Source of the DNA: Rhodospirillaceae bacterium
Lineage (GTDB): Bacteria > Pseudomonadota > Alphaproteobacteria > Rhodospirillales > Rhodospirillaceae
Length of the DNA: 64,000 bases
Reading direction: 5' to 3'
Assembly (NCBI GenBank): GCA_002737725.1
Contig: NSIP01000002.1
Coordinates: forward strand, 166,028 to 230,027
Positions within the stretch are counted from its first letter, which is position 1. Every line of letters begins with the position of its first letter. Position numbers and translations under genes: made by a program. Under the pieces are notes generated by a model. It saw only the letters and a program-made list of their open reading frames with translations, searched no databases and was not told the origin of the DNA. Of this stretch, positions 43,595-52,490 are shown in pieces.

Positions 43595-43624
43595 ATACCG
43601 GTGCGGTATATACCGCAGTGGTAT
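43595..43624. repeat. 30-bp imperfect palindrome centred on GCGGTATATACCGC
   Basis: The inner 14 bases (43603-43616) are a perfect palindrome. The outer arms ATACC and GGTAT also pair, with two mismatched positions in each arm between them. It lies 5 bases after the GTTAAT dyad, between convergent stops, so it is either a bidirectional transcript-end structure lacking a U-run or an operator. Confidence 0.5.
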
Positions 43625-43705
43625 AAAAACACATAGTCGAAGCGATCACGCGAACGTCAGGTCAGTAGCCGCTGCTCACTCTGACGCAGTTTTCCACACA
43701 GCGAT

Positions 43706-44584
43706 CTAACTCTTGAAATTATGCTCGTCATAGTTTTGCGCCGCTGCCAGAAAATCAGGCGTGCCGATCAGAGCGTTCAGACTTTTGGCATCATGCATAC
43801 CGGCACGCAAAGATTTTGTATGCCCCTCGGTCTTGAGCGTTTGAAGCGTCTTTTCCATCGCGCTTGTGGCTGACTGCACGGCAGTGCCAGGAAACAGCAC
43901 AATAGAATAGCCCAACGCGGCGAGTTCACCGGACGTTTGTACCGGCGACTTGCCGCCGTCGAGGAGATTGTGCAGCAAGGGCTTTCGCCCCGCAAACTCT
44001 GCCGTCAGGCGTTGAAGGTGTGTCAGTTCAGCAAGACCTTCGACAAAGATGATATCTGCCCCTGCTTCCGCATAAGCGCGTGCGCGATCAAGGGCTTGAT
44101 CGAACGTTTCGGTGAAGGGCGCGTCACTGCGGGCACTAATGAGCGTTTCTGAGGAATGGCGTGCGTCCAGCGCAGCCTTGATTTTGCCAACCATTTCAGA
44201 TTTTGAAATCAAGGGCCGCGCCGTCAAGTTGCCAGGTGACTTATGGTTCACTTGATCTTCGATCTGGATGGCTGCGGCCCCCGCGCGTTCTAAAACACGG
44301 ACCGTCCGGGCCACATTGAGCGCATTTCCGAAACCACTATCGGCGTCCACCAGAACGGGTATCGATACGCGGTCGCGGATGCGCTCAAGCGTTGCGGTCA
44401 CCTCAGTCAAAGTCACCAATCCGATATCGGGGCGGGCGAGGAGTGTGTAAGACAATGCGGAGCCCGACAAAAACAGCCCCTCAAATCCGGCGCGTTCAGC
44501 AAGAAGCGCACTCAGCGAATCATAAACGCCTGGCATAGCAATCAAGCGGCTCCGCGCGAGCATCTGGCGGAACGACATGCTCAT
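43706..44584 (-). CDS. Isocitrate lyase / PEP mutase family enzyme, lacking the catalytic cysteine motif
   Basis: 292 residues, alpha/beta barrel. The Mg-binding VDADSGFGN and AAAIQIEDQ strands are intact. The gating-loop signature normally KKCGH or KRCGH is replaced by NHKSPGN, so the lyase cysteine is absent; that rules out an ordinary (methyl)isocitrate lyase and points to oxaloacetate-decarboxylase-like or other 2-oxo-acid C-C cleavage. It overlaps the MFS gene by ATGA (44581-44584), the last of three genes transcribed leftward from the GMC oxidoreductase. Confidence 0.86.
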   Translation of the reverse strand: MSMSFRQMLARSRLIAMPGVYDSLSALLAERAGFEGLFLSGSALSYTLLARPDIGLVTLTEVTATLERIRDRVSIPVLVDADSGFGNALNVARTVRVLERAGAAAIQIEDQVNHKSPGNLTARPLISKSEMVGKIKAALDARHSSETLISARSDAPFTETFDQALDRARAYAEAGADIIFVEGLAELTHLQRLTAEFAGRKPLLHNLLDGGKSPVQTSGELAALGYSIVLFPGTAVQSATSAMEKTLQTLKTEGHTKSLRAGMHDAKSLNALIGTPDFLAAAQNYDEHNFKS

Positions 44585-45915
44585 TCACTTACCTCTTCAA
44601 CCGTTTTTCGGAATGCCCTCAGGCCAGCGACGATGACTAAAGTTCCGGCAACGATCAATGCCGTACAAACAATAGAGATGGAAATGCCGACCATCTTGGG
44701 ATCTTCAAATACATAGTCAGTACACAATGCTATCAATACCGGGCCCATGCCAGGGCCAATCAAATTTGCAATCAGCAGATAAATGGCCACCAACTGCGCC
44801 CGCATCCGGTTGGGCGCAATCGTCGGAATGGCCGCCGTGCCAGCGCCGAACGGCATCGAGCCCAGGAAACACATTGGCCCGATCAGCATCAGCGCGATCT
44901 TTGGGTCATCAATCAGTGGGAAGATCGCAACAAGTGGAATTGTCGGTATGGCAGCAATGATGGCCGTGCGCAGATTCGCATCCGCATACCCGCGCGCGCG
45001 CAGCCAATCACACAAAAAGCCCCCGAAGACGGTGCCGAGTGATCCGAGCGTTGTGACCAAGAGGCCATAACTGATGCCAATCTCGCCTGCGGTATAACCA
45101 TGCACGCGGATAAAGAAGCTCGGGATCCATGCCCCCAATCCAAACTGCACCGAGGCCAGGATACTAAAGCCGATGTAAATGGGGCCAAGAATCCCCCAGT
45201 TCTGACGGATAAAGGCAAGAACCTCGCGCAGAGACGCCCCGGCTTTGCCTTCCTGGCGCTGGCTTTGCACGTCTTGGCGGGGTGGCTCACGGACCGTCGC
45301 CATCAGCAGCAACAGCGCAAAGCTGGGAATTCCCACGGCGATAAATGTCATCTGCCAGGGCTTCAACGTGCCGAGGATTGGCACCGTGACCTCGCCCAGC
45401 GACGTCACGGCTGCGATGAGCATGCCACCGCCTAAAAGCGCTACACCCGTCCCCAGGAAGCTGGAGCCCGTAAAGACACTGATCGCGCGCGCGAGCTTAC
45501 TTCGCGGAAAATAATCGCTCAGCATCGAGAAACCTGCGGGCGACAAGGTTGCTTCCCCGACCCCGACAAACATGCGCGCGATGAACAATTGCACATATGT
45601 TTTGGCTAGCCCGCAAAAGATCGTCGCTAGTGACCACAAGAACATGCCCGCACCGATCACCCATTTGCGGTTGGACGTGTCGGCTAAACGGCCGAGGGGG
45701 ATCGCCAAGATGGCGTAGAACAGCACGAACGCAAATCCCTGGAGAAGGCTGATCTGTGTGTCGCTGATACCGAGGTCTTGTTTAATCGGCTCGACCTGGA
45801 GATTGATGATTTGCCGATCAACGAAGGCAACAATGCTGGCAACGCTCAGGACAAACGTCACATACCAAGCATACGCATCTGACCGGAACGAAAAATCTGG
45901 GGCTGATTTTGACAT
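44581..45915 (-). CDS. MFS transporter, spinster/organic-acid type
   Basis: 444 residues and 12 predicted helices. The opening FVDRQIINLQVEPIKQDLGISDTQISLLQ and the loop motif GRLADTSNRKWVIGAG are typical of spinster-like carriers common in Alphaproteobacteria catabolic clusters (partial landmarks). TAATG overlap with the GMC gene upstream and ATGA overlap with the PEP-mutase relative downstream make a translationally coupled trio. Likely imports the substrate for this cluster. Confidence 0.88.
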   Translation of the reverse strand: MSKSAPDFSFRSDAYAWYVTFVLSVASIVAFVDRQIINLQVEPIKQDLGISDTQISLLQGFAFVLFYAILAIPLGRLADTSNRKWVIGAGMFLWSLATIFCGLAKTYVQLFIARMFVGVGEATLSPAGFSMLSDYFPRSKLARAISVFTGSSFLGTGVALLGGGMLIAAVTSLGEVTVPILGTLKPWQMTFIAVGIPSFALLLLMATVREPPRQDVQSQRQEGKAGASLREVLAFIRQNWGILGPIYIGFSILASVQFGLGAWIPSFFIRVHGYTAGEIGISYGLLVTTLGSLGTVFGGFLCDWLRARGYADANLRTAIIAAIPTIPLVAIFPLIDDPKIALMLIGPMCFLGSMPFGAGTAAIPTIAPNRMRAQLVAIYLLIANLIGPGMGPVLIALCTDYVFEDPKMVGISISIVCTALIVAGTLVIVAGLRAFRKTVEEVSE

Positions 45916-47507
45916 TAGCCGCTACCGAGAATCAAATCAGCAGCACGCTCGCCAATCATCATCGCTGCACCATTGGTATTCCCACTCACCAGGGTTGGCA
46001 TAATCGACGCATCCACAACACGCAATCGATCAACCCCACGCACTTTCAATTCAGGCGTCACAACGCTGTCCCCCTCGCGACCCATCCGGCATGTACTGAC
46101 CGGATGATACCCGAGAAAGCTCGTCCGCCTGAGGTATTCTTCCCACTCTGTATCAGACTGCACGTCGGGCCCTGGCAAACGCTCGGCAAGGAGATAGGGC
46201 TTGAAGGCGGCCGAGTGAAAGATTTTCCGTATAAAGCGACCGGCCGTAACGGTGGTCTGTAAATCATCGCTCGATGCATAGAGGCTGTGCTCAATGATTG
46301 GCGCAGCCGCGGGGTCAGCCGAGCGTAGCCGCAAACGCCCCGGGTTGTTGGGCAAGGTCACGTTGAAAGCTGCTGTCACCGCTGGCTTGAGATAGGGGAC
46401 AATACCCTGAGTTGTGAAATCAAAAGCAAAGGGCCCCAACATCACCTGCACGTCAGGCTTTGGTTTGTCGGGGCTCGATTTAAAGAATGCAACCGCGTGC
46501 GGGTACGGACTGGCCGCAGGGCCATCACCCATCAGCAGCCACCGCGCCATGTACCACAAGATCCGCGGGCTGTTCACATCGACGTTATATGTGCGCACAT
46601 TAACGTCGATGCTGACCATACCCTGTGGATGGTCAAGTAAATGCGCCCCGACATGGGGGTTGTCGACCAGAACGGGAAGACCAAGGTTTTGCAAATCTGA
46701 AGCTGGGCCGATCCCAGACAGCATAAGGAGTTTTGGCGACCCTAATGCACCACTGGAAAGAACAACCTCACGATCAGCACGGAACTGAACGATACGGCCT
46801 TTATGTAAAGCTTCCACGCCGGTACATTTTTTTCCATCAAACAGTAGCTTGTGAGCCGTAACGCCGGTTTTAATCGTCAAATTTTTGCGACCGCTTGTTC
46901 GCCATAGGTAAGCGCGTGATGCGCTATGCCGCCAGCCGCGCTTCTGTGTGACTTGCGGAAATGACACCCCTTCTTGTGAAGTCCCGTTATAATCAGGATT
47001 AAATGGCACGCCTGCTTCTTGCGCGGCTTTGACAAATACGTCGCCCATCACATGGCGTGTGCGCAGATGTGCAACACTCAATGGCCCTGTGTGCCCGCGC
47101 ACGCTTGGATCGCCCTCAGCGAAAGACTCCATTCTTTTAAAATACGGCAATACGTCGGCATAGGCCCAGCCCATGTTTCCAAGTCGCGCCCAGGTGTCGT
47201 AGTCCTCGGCCTGGCCGCGCACAAACAACATTCCATTGATCGAACTGCTCCCGCCTAGCGTTTTGCCTGCAGGCCACAAGTCAATGCGTCCTTGGCGTGA
47301 CGGATCTGGCTCGGCCAAGTGGCACCAATCAAGTGAGGGGTTTCCGACAGCTTTGATAATAGCCGCAGGCACATGAATGTAGGGCGACCAGTCTGCCGCG
47401 CCAGCCTCCAGCAGCAGAACACGATGCTGTGGGTTTTCCGAAAGGCGGTAGGCAAGCGCACAGCCCGCTGATCCCGCCCCCACGATAATAAAATCAAATG
47501 TTCCCAT
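45915..47507 (-). CDS. GMC-family FAD-dependent oxidoreductase (choline-dehydrogenase-like)
   Basis: 530 residues. The FAD motif GAGSAGCALAYRLSE opens the protein, the GMC signature GGSSSINGMLFVRG follows, and the catalytic His/Asn pair is visible in GYHPVSTCRMG and SGNTNGAAMMIGE. It oxidises a primary or secondary alcohol to aldehyde or ketone, passing electrons to a quinone or oxygen. No signal peptide. First gene of the leftward trio; upstream gap of 167 bases to a divergent FAD-linked oxidase. Alcohol substrate unknown. Confidence 0.92.
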   Translation of the reverse strand: MGTFDFIIVGAGSAGCALAYRLSENPQHRVLLLEAGAADWSPYIHVPAAIIKAVGNPSLDWCHLAEPDPSRQGRIDLWPAGKTLGGSSSINGMLFVRGQAEDYDTWARLGNMGWAYADVLPYFKRMESFAEGDPSVRGHTGPLSVAHLRTRHVMGDVFVKAAQEAGVPFNPDYNGTSQEGVSFPQVTQKRGWRHSASRAYLWRTSGRKNLTIKTGVTAHKLLFDGKKCTGVEALHKGRIVQFRADREVVLSSGALGSPKLLMLSGIGPASDLQNLGLPVLVDNPHVGAHLLDHPQGMVSIDVNVRTYNVDVNSPRILWYMARWLLMGDGPAASPYPHAVAFFKSSPDKPKPDVQVMLGPFAFDFTTQGIVPYLKPAVTAAFNVTLPNNPGRLRLRSADPAAAPIIEHSLYASSDDLQTTVTAGRFIRKIFHSAAFKPYLLAERLPGPDVQSDTEWEEYLRRTSFLGYHPVSTCRMGREGDSVVTPELKVRGVDRLRVVDASIMPTLVSGNTNGAAMMIGERAADLILGSG

Positions 47508-47555
47508 GGAACTGTAAGTTGGTATGAGTGATGATAAAGTTTGTCATTGTGGTGA

Positions 47556-47578
47556 TGAGCGCTCAAGCTCGCAATTGC
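47556..47578. promoter_or_regulatory. Two short palindromes in a divergent promoter region
   Basis: TGAGCGCTCA (47556-47565) and GCAATTGC (47571-47578) lie six bases apart in the gap between the divergent GMC oxidoreductase and FAD-linked oxidase genes. The position suits an operator for both; regulator unknown. Confidence 0.35.
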
Positions 47579-47674
47579 ACAACAGACATGGACTGATGCC
47601 CCATTCGCATCGCATGTAGCCTTGCGTCCAGACGCTGCAACAGGTTAGCTGAGACTTTAAAATAGCCGTGGACC

Positions 47675-49261
47675 ATGACCGACTTCAGCCCGCTGATTGC
47701 CGACCTTCATCGCTTTTGTGGGCCAGGCGCTGTTCTGACGGATGATGAATCGCGTGCGTTCTTCTCCCAAGATGTCTACCGCATCGGCCTCAAACCCCTC
47801 GCGGTCGTTAGGCCCGGTTCAGTTCTGGCACTAACGCAAGTCGTTGCGGCCGCGATAGCGAAGGGGGTGGCCGTTTTTCCGCGTGGCGGCGGCATTTCGT
47901 ATACCGATGCTTATCTGCCAACGACCGAGAGCGCCTTGGTTCTTGACCTTCGCGGTCTCAACCGCATTCTGACCATCAACGCTCAGGATATGTATGTGAC
48001 AGTAGAGGCTGGCTGCACCTGGGCGGCCTTGGACGCGGCCCTCAAGCCCCACGGCTTGCGCCCGCCGTTCTGGGGCCCTTTTTCAGGCAGCAAGGCCACC
48101 ATTGGCGGCTCCTTGTCGCAAGGAACGGCGACCTTCGGCTCTGCCCGTGTCGGCCCATCAGACGTTGCTGTCATTGGCCTGAAGGTCGTTCTGGCCGATG
48201 GATCGATTCTGACCACCGGCTCAGGCGCACAGCCCCACCATGCGCCGTTCTTTCGTCATTACGGCCCTGATCTGACCGGTCTTTTCACCAGCGATTCAGG
48301 TGCCCTCGGCATCAAGGCCGAAGTCACTTTGCAATTGGAGAAACGACCAAATTGCGTGCAGGGTTTGTCGTATGCTTTTCAGGATGCACAGGCCTGCTAC
48401 AGCGCCATGGCCGAGGCGGCGCGTTCTGGTCTCGCGGGGGAAGTCTTCGCCGTTGATGCTGAGCTGCTGCGACAGTCGGCGGGGAATGCCGATTTGCGGC
48501 GCGATTTTGCCACGTTGCTTCAGGTTGGCCGAAGTGGGTCTGGGCCCTTCGATGGCCTGCTTCGAATGATGCGGCTTGCACTGGCAGGCCGAAATTTCGC
48601 TAAAGGCATCCCTTTTACGGTGCATGTTGTGACTGAGGCTAACGATCAGTCGAGGCTGAAGGGAAATGTCAGCGAGCTCAGGCGAATGATCGAACCTTAC
48701 GGCACGGAAATCGCCAACACCGTGCCAACGGTGGTGCGCGCAAATCCGTTCCCGCCCCTGGCTGTAATGGCGCCGAATGGGCGGCGTTTGCTGGCCATCC
48801 ATGCAATTGTGCCGTTTTCTGTGGGCACAGCGCTGCACGCCGTAACCGAAAAGATCGTCGGTCATTATGCGAATGTGCTGCACGAGAACAAAGTTGCCAT
48901 CGGCTATAGTTTTGCGACCGTAGGCCGCACGGGCCTGCTCTACGAGCCCGTATTCTATTGGGAAGATTCCCGTGAGCTTTTTCATACCCGCGAAAGCCCT
49001 GCCGACATGCTCGCCGCCATGGCCACCTTTCCACCCAATCCGTCGGGCCGCGCGCTTGTCCAGCGCGTCAGAGATGAGATGGTCGAGGTTATGTTTGCGC
49101 ATGGCGCTGCACATTTACAGATTGGCAAAGCCTATCCGTATCTTCGCGAGCGTGATCCTTCAGCGCTTGCGTTGCTACACACCCTTAAGCGCCACGTCGA
49201 CCCGCGCGGATTGATCAATCCCGGAGCGCTGGGCTTGGCGATGCCTGGGCCACAGCCATGA
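47675..49261 (+). CDS. FAD-linked oxidase (GlcD/lactate-dehydrogenase type)
   Basis: 528 residues. The PCMH-type FAD domain is marked by VFPRGGGISYTDAYLPT and SLSQGTATFGSARVGPSDVAVIGLKVVLADG-like strands (landmarks in part), and the C-terminal cap ends DPRGLINPGALG, the usual ending of D-lactate / glycolate oxidase-type proteins. It oxidises a 2-hydroxy acid or related substrate. No signal. ATG start without strong ribosome site. ATGA overlap with the FAD monooxygenase gene downstream. Confidence 0.9.
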   Translation: MTDFSPLIADLHRFCGPGAVLTDDESRAFFSQDVYRIGLKPLAVVRPGSVLALTQVVAAAIAKGVAVFPRGGGISYTDAYLPTTESALVLDLRGLNRILTINAQDMYVTVEAGCTWAALDAALKPHGLRPPFWGPFSGSKATIGGSLSQGTATFGSARVGPSDVAVIGLKVVLADGSILTTGSGAQPHHAPFFRHYGPDLTGLFTSDSGALGIKAEVTLQLEKRPNCVQGLSYAFQDAQACYSAMAEAARSGLAGEVFAVDAELLRQSAGNADLRRDFATLLQVGRSGSGPFDGLLRMMRLALAGRNFAKGIPFTVHVVTEANDQSRLKGNVSELRRMIEPYGTEIANTVPTVVRANPFPPLAVMAPNGRRLLAIHAIVPFSVGTALHAVTEKIVGHYANVLHENKVAIGYSFATVGRTGLLYEPVFYWEDSRELFHTRESPADMLAAMATFPPNPSGRALVQRVRDEMVEVMFAHGAAHLQIGKAYPYLRERDPSALALLHTLKRHVDPRGLINPGALGLAMPGPQP

Positions 49262-50424
49262 AAAAACTGAATATCGCGATTATTGGCGGCGGGATTGGTG
49301 GCCTGACAGCAGCGCTTGGCTTGGCGCGCAGTGGCTTTCGACCAACGGTCTACGAACAAGCGCCAGCTTTAGGCGAAGTCGGCGCAGGCCTGAGTGTTAC
49401 CCCGAACGCAGTCAAAGGATTGGTTTTTCTCGGGTTGGGCAAGGCACTCGATCAGGCCGCCTCAGAGCCACTGCAGCAGATTGTGCGTCACCATCAGACC
49501 AATCAAATCATGGTGCGCATTGATCGCAACCCGTGTCGAGATCAATACGGTGCGCCTTACTTGCAAATTCACCGCGCCGACATGCACCGCATTCTTGTCG
49601 ATGCCTTCACTGCTCTGGTACCTGATGGTATCCGGCTGAATGCGCATATTGCAGCGATGACCGCAGATCCCTCAGGGGTTGCGCTGACGTTGGCTGATCA
49701 GTCCACTGCCAAGGCTGATCTTGTGATTGGGGCTGACGGTTTGCGCTCAAGTGTGCGGCAATGGTGCTTTGGTGGCGATGCCGCGCGCTATACGGGCCAT
49801 GTTGCCTATCGCGGGTTGATCCCGCGCGCAGACCTCAAAGATTTGATTATGGACGAGGGATCGTGCGCTTGGGCCGGGCCGGGGCGCGTCTTCTTGCGCT
49901 ACCCCTTGCGGCACGGAGCGCTGATCAACTGCGTCATGCTGGGTCGCTCTGAACATTGGGCCGAAGAAACCTGGTCGGCGAAGGCCGATGTTGGTGAGTT
50001 GCAGAGCACACTGAAAGGCTGGCCCGAGGAAGTGCAACGCTTGATCAATGCCATCCCCTCTGAACGCTGCTTCAAATGGGGCTTATTTGATCGGCCTCCG
50101 CTTGCGGCCATTGTGAGTGATCGACTGGCGCTGATTGGGGATGCCGCACACCCGATGCTGCCGTTTTTCGCGCAAGGTGCTGCCTCAGCGATTGAGGATG
50201 CCGTTGTGCTTGCAAGGTGTATGGAGGCCTCTGACGATCTCGCTGACGCGCTACAGCGATATCAGCGCGCGCGCCTCGAGCGTGTGACGTTCATGCAAAT
50301 CCAATCCTCAGCCGGGGGCGAGCGCTTGCAAATGGACGACACCGAGCGGTTGAAAAAAGAACCACTCAAGAACGAAGATACGCTGGGTATTTTCCACTAT
50401 GATCCGGCAAACGTTCCGATTTAG
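49258..50424 (+). CDS. FAD-dependent monooxygenase (salicylate-hydroxylase-like)
   Basis: 388 residues, group A flavoprotein monooxygenase using NAD(P)H and O2. The three family motifs are seen: GGGIGGL near residue 10, the DG motif in DLVIGADGLRS, and the GD motif LALIGDAAHPMLPFFAQGA. The related 3-hydroxybenzoate/salicylate enzymes hydroxylate aromatic acids. Starts by ATGA overlap with the FAD-linked oxidase, so the two are made together. Converges with the dioxygenase gene, 6 bases apart. Aromatic ring specificity is only suggested. Confidence 0.9.
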   Translation: MKKLNIAIIGGGIGGLTAALGLARSGFRPTVYEQAPALGEVGAGLSVTPNAVKGLVFLGLGKALDQAASEPLQQIVRHHQTNQIMVRIDRNPCRDQYGAPYLQIHRADMHRILVDAFTALVPDGIRLNAHIAAMTADPSGVALTLADQSTAKADLVIGADGLRSSVRQWCFGGDAARYTGHVAYRGLIPRADLKDLIMDEGSCAWAGPGRVFLRYPLRHGALINCVMLGRSEHWAEETWSAKADVGELQSTLKGWPEEVQRLINAIPSERCFKWGLFDRPPLAAIVSDRLALIGDAAHPMLPFFAQGAASAIEDAVVLARCMEASDDLADALQRYQRARLERVTFMQIQSSAGGERLQMDDTERLKKEPLKNEDTLGIFHYDPANVPI

Positions 50425-50430
50425 CGCACA

Positions 50431-51360
50431 CTACTCAGCGGCCTTACCTTCTTGCAGCATCGTGAACAGTTTGCTGTCGTTGATGTGATCGCGTCGCTTG
50501 CGTTTCCAGCTTGTCGAAAAGCCGCGCGGAAAATCTGCATCACCGTCACGTTGGCCGCCTTCAGACCACAACAGCGGAAAGCAAGGGCCGCCGGGCGGTT
50601 CGCCCTCGATCATTTCATCAAAGCTGACCCCGGCTAAGTTGACGCAGTCCGGGCGCGGGGCCCAGCGGATGTCATCGCCAAACATCCGCACTGAAATCGC
50701 AATACGCCAATCGGGGCTGACGTTGCCGCTGGAGTAATGCAACGTCCACGGATGCACCACCAGCATGTCACCAGGTTCCATTGTCCATTTAAGGAATTTG
50801 ACATTCGGATCTTTGCGCCAGGCTTCGCCGTCGGGGTGAGGCATGCGGTCCGCAGGTTTAATCATCTTTCGGGCATTGGGCGAAAACAGCCAATACTTCA
50901 CATCTTGCGTATGTGAACCTGCAATGCACTCGAGGGAGTTCTCGGTGCTGATGGGCGTTAGGGGGAGCCAGAGCGACGGCACCATGGTGCCTGCGGTCGG
51001 CCAGCCCATGCGGTCCGTATGCCAAATGGTTTTCTCAGCCGAGGTTGGCGATTTTGCGAAAATCTCGTCAAAGAAAAATCGAACGTGCTGAGACCCGATG
51101 ACGCGGGCGCACGCTTCAGCCATCGCCGACTCAAAAATCAATTTGCGAAACTCTGGGATCAGCCGTGACATGTAGCGCCCAGGGATTGTTGGTAACAAGC
51201 CGAAGTCTTCTTTATCGACCACTAAGCGCTTCGCCACCGGCAAGACCAAATCAATCCAATCCGGGCTTAAGACCTGCCGCAGGCAGACCACGCCATCTTG
51301 CTCATAGGTGGCGCGTTCAGCAGCGGTGATGGGGCGAAGGGGGCTGGAATTGAGGGCCAT
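50431..51360 (-). CDS. Phytanoyl-CoA dioxygenase-family Fe(II)/2-oxoglutarate enzyme
   Basis: 309 residues from ATG 51360 (AGGA 7 bases upstream; an earlier in-frame start adds six residues). The iron facial triad is visible as HTD in IWHTDRMGW and the distal histidine in LVVHPWTLHYSSG, with the 2-oxoglutarate arginine shortly after in WRIAISVRM. PhyH proteins hydroxylate acyl-CoAs, alkaloids, osmolytes or natural products. Divergent from the LysR regulator, with the shared dyad in between, so it is a probable target. Confidence 0.9.
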   Translation of the reverse strand: MALNSSPLRPITAAERATYEQDGVVCLRQVLSPDWIDLVLPVAKRLVVDKEDFGLLPTIPGRYMSRLIPEFRKLIFESAMAEACARVIGSQHVRFFFDEIFAKSPTSAEKTIWHTDRMGWPTAGTMVPSLWLPLTPISTENSLECIAGSHTQDVKYWLFSPNARKMIKPADRMPHPDGEAWRKDPNVKFLKWTMEPGDMLVVHPWTLHYSSGNVSPDWRIAISVRMFGDDIRWAPRPDCVNLAGVSFDEMIEGEPPGGPCFPLLWSEGGQRDGDADFPRGFSTSWKRKRRDHINDSKLFTMLQEGKAAE

Positions 51361-51399
51361 CTGCGATCCTTTGCACACGGTTGGGTGATTTAATGTGCA

Positions 51400-51418
51400 C
51401 TGATTATTGCTAAATCAG
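51400..51418. promoter_or_regulatory. Second dyad CTGATT-N7-AATCAG in the PhyH/lysR intergenic region
   Basis: Perfect 6+6 inverted repeat, 14 bases upstream of the TATAAT of the lysR promoter candidate, overlapping where its -35 would lie. LysR proteins often bind two sites in a divergent promoter; this one lacks the symmetric T-N11-A spacing of the 51450 dyad. Confidence 0.45.
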
Positions 51419-51437
51419 CTATTCTTTCAAATATAAT
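51407..51437 (+). promoter_or_regulatory. Candidate lysR promoter
   Basis: TTGCTA at 51407-51412, 19-base spacer and a perfect TATAAT at 51432-51437. The dyad at 51400-51418 overlaps the -35, and the LysR box at 51450-51468 lies just after the expected start point, a layout suited to autorepression. Confidence 0.4.
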
Positions 51438-51449
51438 CAGGCCAGTCAT

Positions 51450-51468
51450 CCATGCACCCAGTGCATGG
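51450..51468. promoter_or_regulatory. LysR-type operator CCATGC-N7-GCATGG, right copy
   Basis: A perfect 8+8 dyad, CCATGCAC-CCA-GTGCATGG, with a symmetric T-N11-A core. It sits 31 bases before the lysR start and about 90 bases upstream of the PhyH-family start. The left copy (41078) is about 84 bases upstream of the methyltransferase start, so both minus-strand genes see it at similar distance. Confidence 0.65.
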
Positions 51469-51499
51469 AGGTTCGCCGACGGCAAATTGAGGATAGCCC

Positions 51500-52408
51500 A
51501 TGGAACTGCGTCAGTTGCGTCATTTTGTCGCCGTCGTGGAGTGCGGGAATTTGTCGCGCGCTTCACGAAAGGTTCATATCAGCCAACCCGCCCTGACCCG
51601 CAGCATCAAGGCCCTGGAAGGGCATTTGCGTGCGCGTCTCTTGGATCGTAAGCCGCGCGGGGTCGTTCCGACGCCAACAGGTGATGTCTTTTATCAACAT
51701 GCAAAGCTGATCTTGAATGAGTGTTCCCGCGCTAAAGATGAAATCTTAGATGTTGAGTCAGGCTCCGTCGGCCAAGTGAACATCGGGATTGGGGCGATGT
51801 TCAGCGCCGCCATCATTGATCAAGTGGTTGGTCGCATTACGGAACATCATCCGACACTCCATATCTCGATCACAGAAGGTTTTTTCGAAGACTTGGTCGA
51901 TCAATTGCGTGACGGGCGGATCGACGCTATTTTCACAAACTTCCCGGCCGCTGCTGCGGCTGTGGATCTTGTGCTCGAGCCCCTATGGACCGTGACCGCT
52001 GTCATCCTCGTCTCGGCGCGACACCCGTTGGCGCGTAAGCGGAAAATCACGGCCGCTGATCTTTCAGATACAAAGTGGGTGGTGGTCAATCAGCCGCATG
52101 TTGCCGACTCCCTCGATCAACTCTTTAGCAAGAGCGGCTTGGCCTTGCCGACATCGACAACGCGGACAAATTCCCTTGGCTTGATTAAGGCGTTGGTCGC
52201 GCGCCAAGGTTTTGTCAGCTTTCTGCCCGAGCATCTGGTGAGCGATGAACTCAAGCGTGGGGAACTGTTGATCTTAAATCTTCCGCAAGGCCGCATCGAG
52301 CGGCGCGCAGGCCTCATTTTACGGGCCGGAGTTCATCTACGCCCCGCGGTCAATCATGTCCTAACTGAGATTCGAAAGGTCTGCGCCACTGGATTGGGTC
52401 GTTCTTAG
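51500..52408 (+). CDS. LysR-family transcriptional regulator
   Basis: 302 residues. The winged HTH spans about 1-60 (MELRQLRHFVAVVECGNLSRASRKVHISQPAL being the start, quoted only in part as landmark RHFVAVVECGNLSRA), a linker helix follows, then two periplasmic-binding-protein-like halves for the inducer. It is divergent from the PhyH-family gene, with two dyads between them, the usual LysR arrangement. Inference: it regulates itself, the PhyH gene and, through the second copy of the dyad, the promoters at 41.0-41.2 kb. Inducer unknown. Confidence 0.94.
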   Translation: MELRQLRHFVAVVECGNLSRASRKVHISQPALTRSIKALEGHLRARLLDRKPRGVVPTPTGDVFYQHAKLILNECSRAKDEILDVESGSVGQVNIGIGAMFSAAIIDQVVGRITEHHPTLHISITEGFFEDLVDQLRDGRIDAIFTNFPAAAAAVDLVLEPLWTVTAVILVSARHPLARKRKITAADLSDTKWVVVNQPHVADSLDQLFSKSGLALPTSTTRTNSLGLIKALVARQGFVSFLPEHLVSDELKRGELLILNLPQGRIERRAGLILRAGVHLRPAVNHVLTEIRKVCATGLGRS

Positions 52409-52490
52409 GCACTCTAACGGCTATTTTTTTGTGCGGTCGTCCGCCGGTGGCTTGCCTCAAGAATGCGCCTGGGCGGCATGGTGAAGCGTA

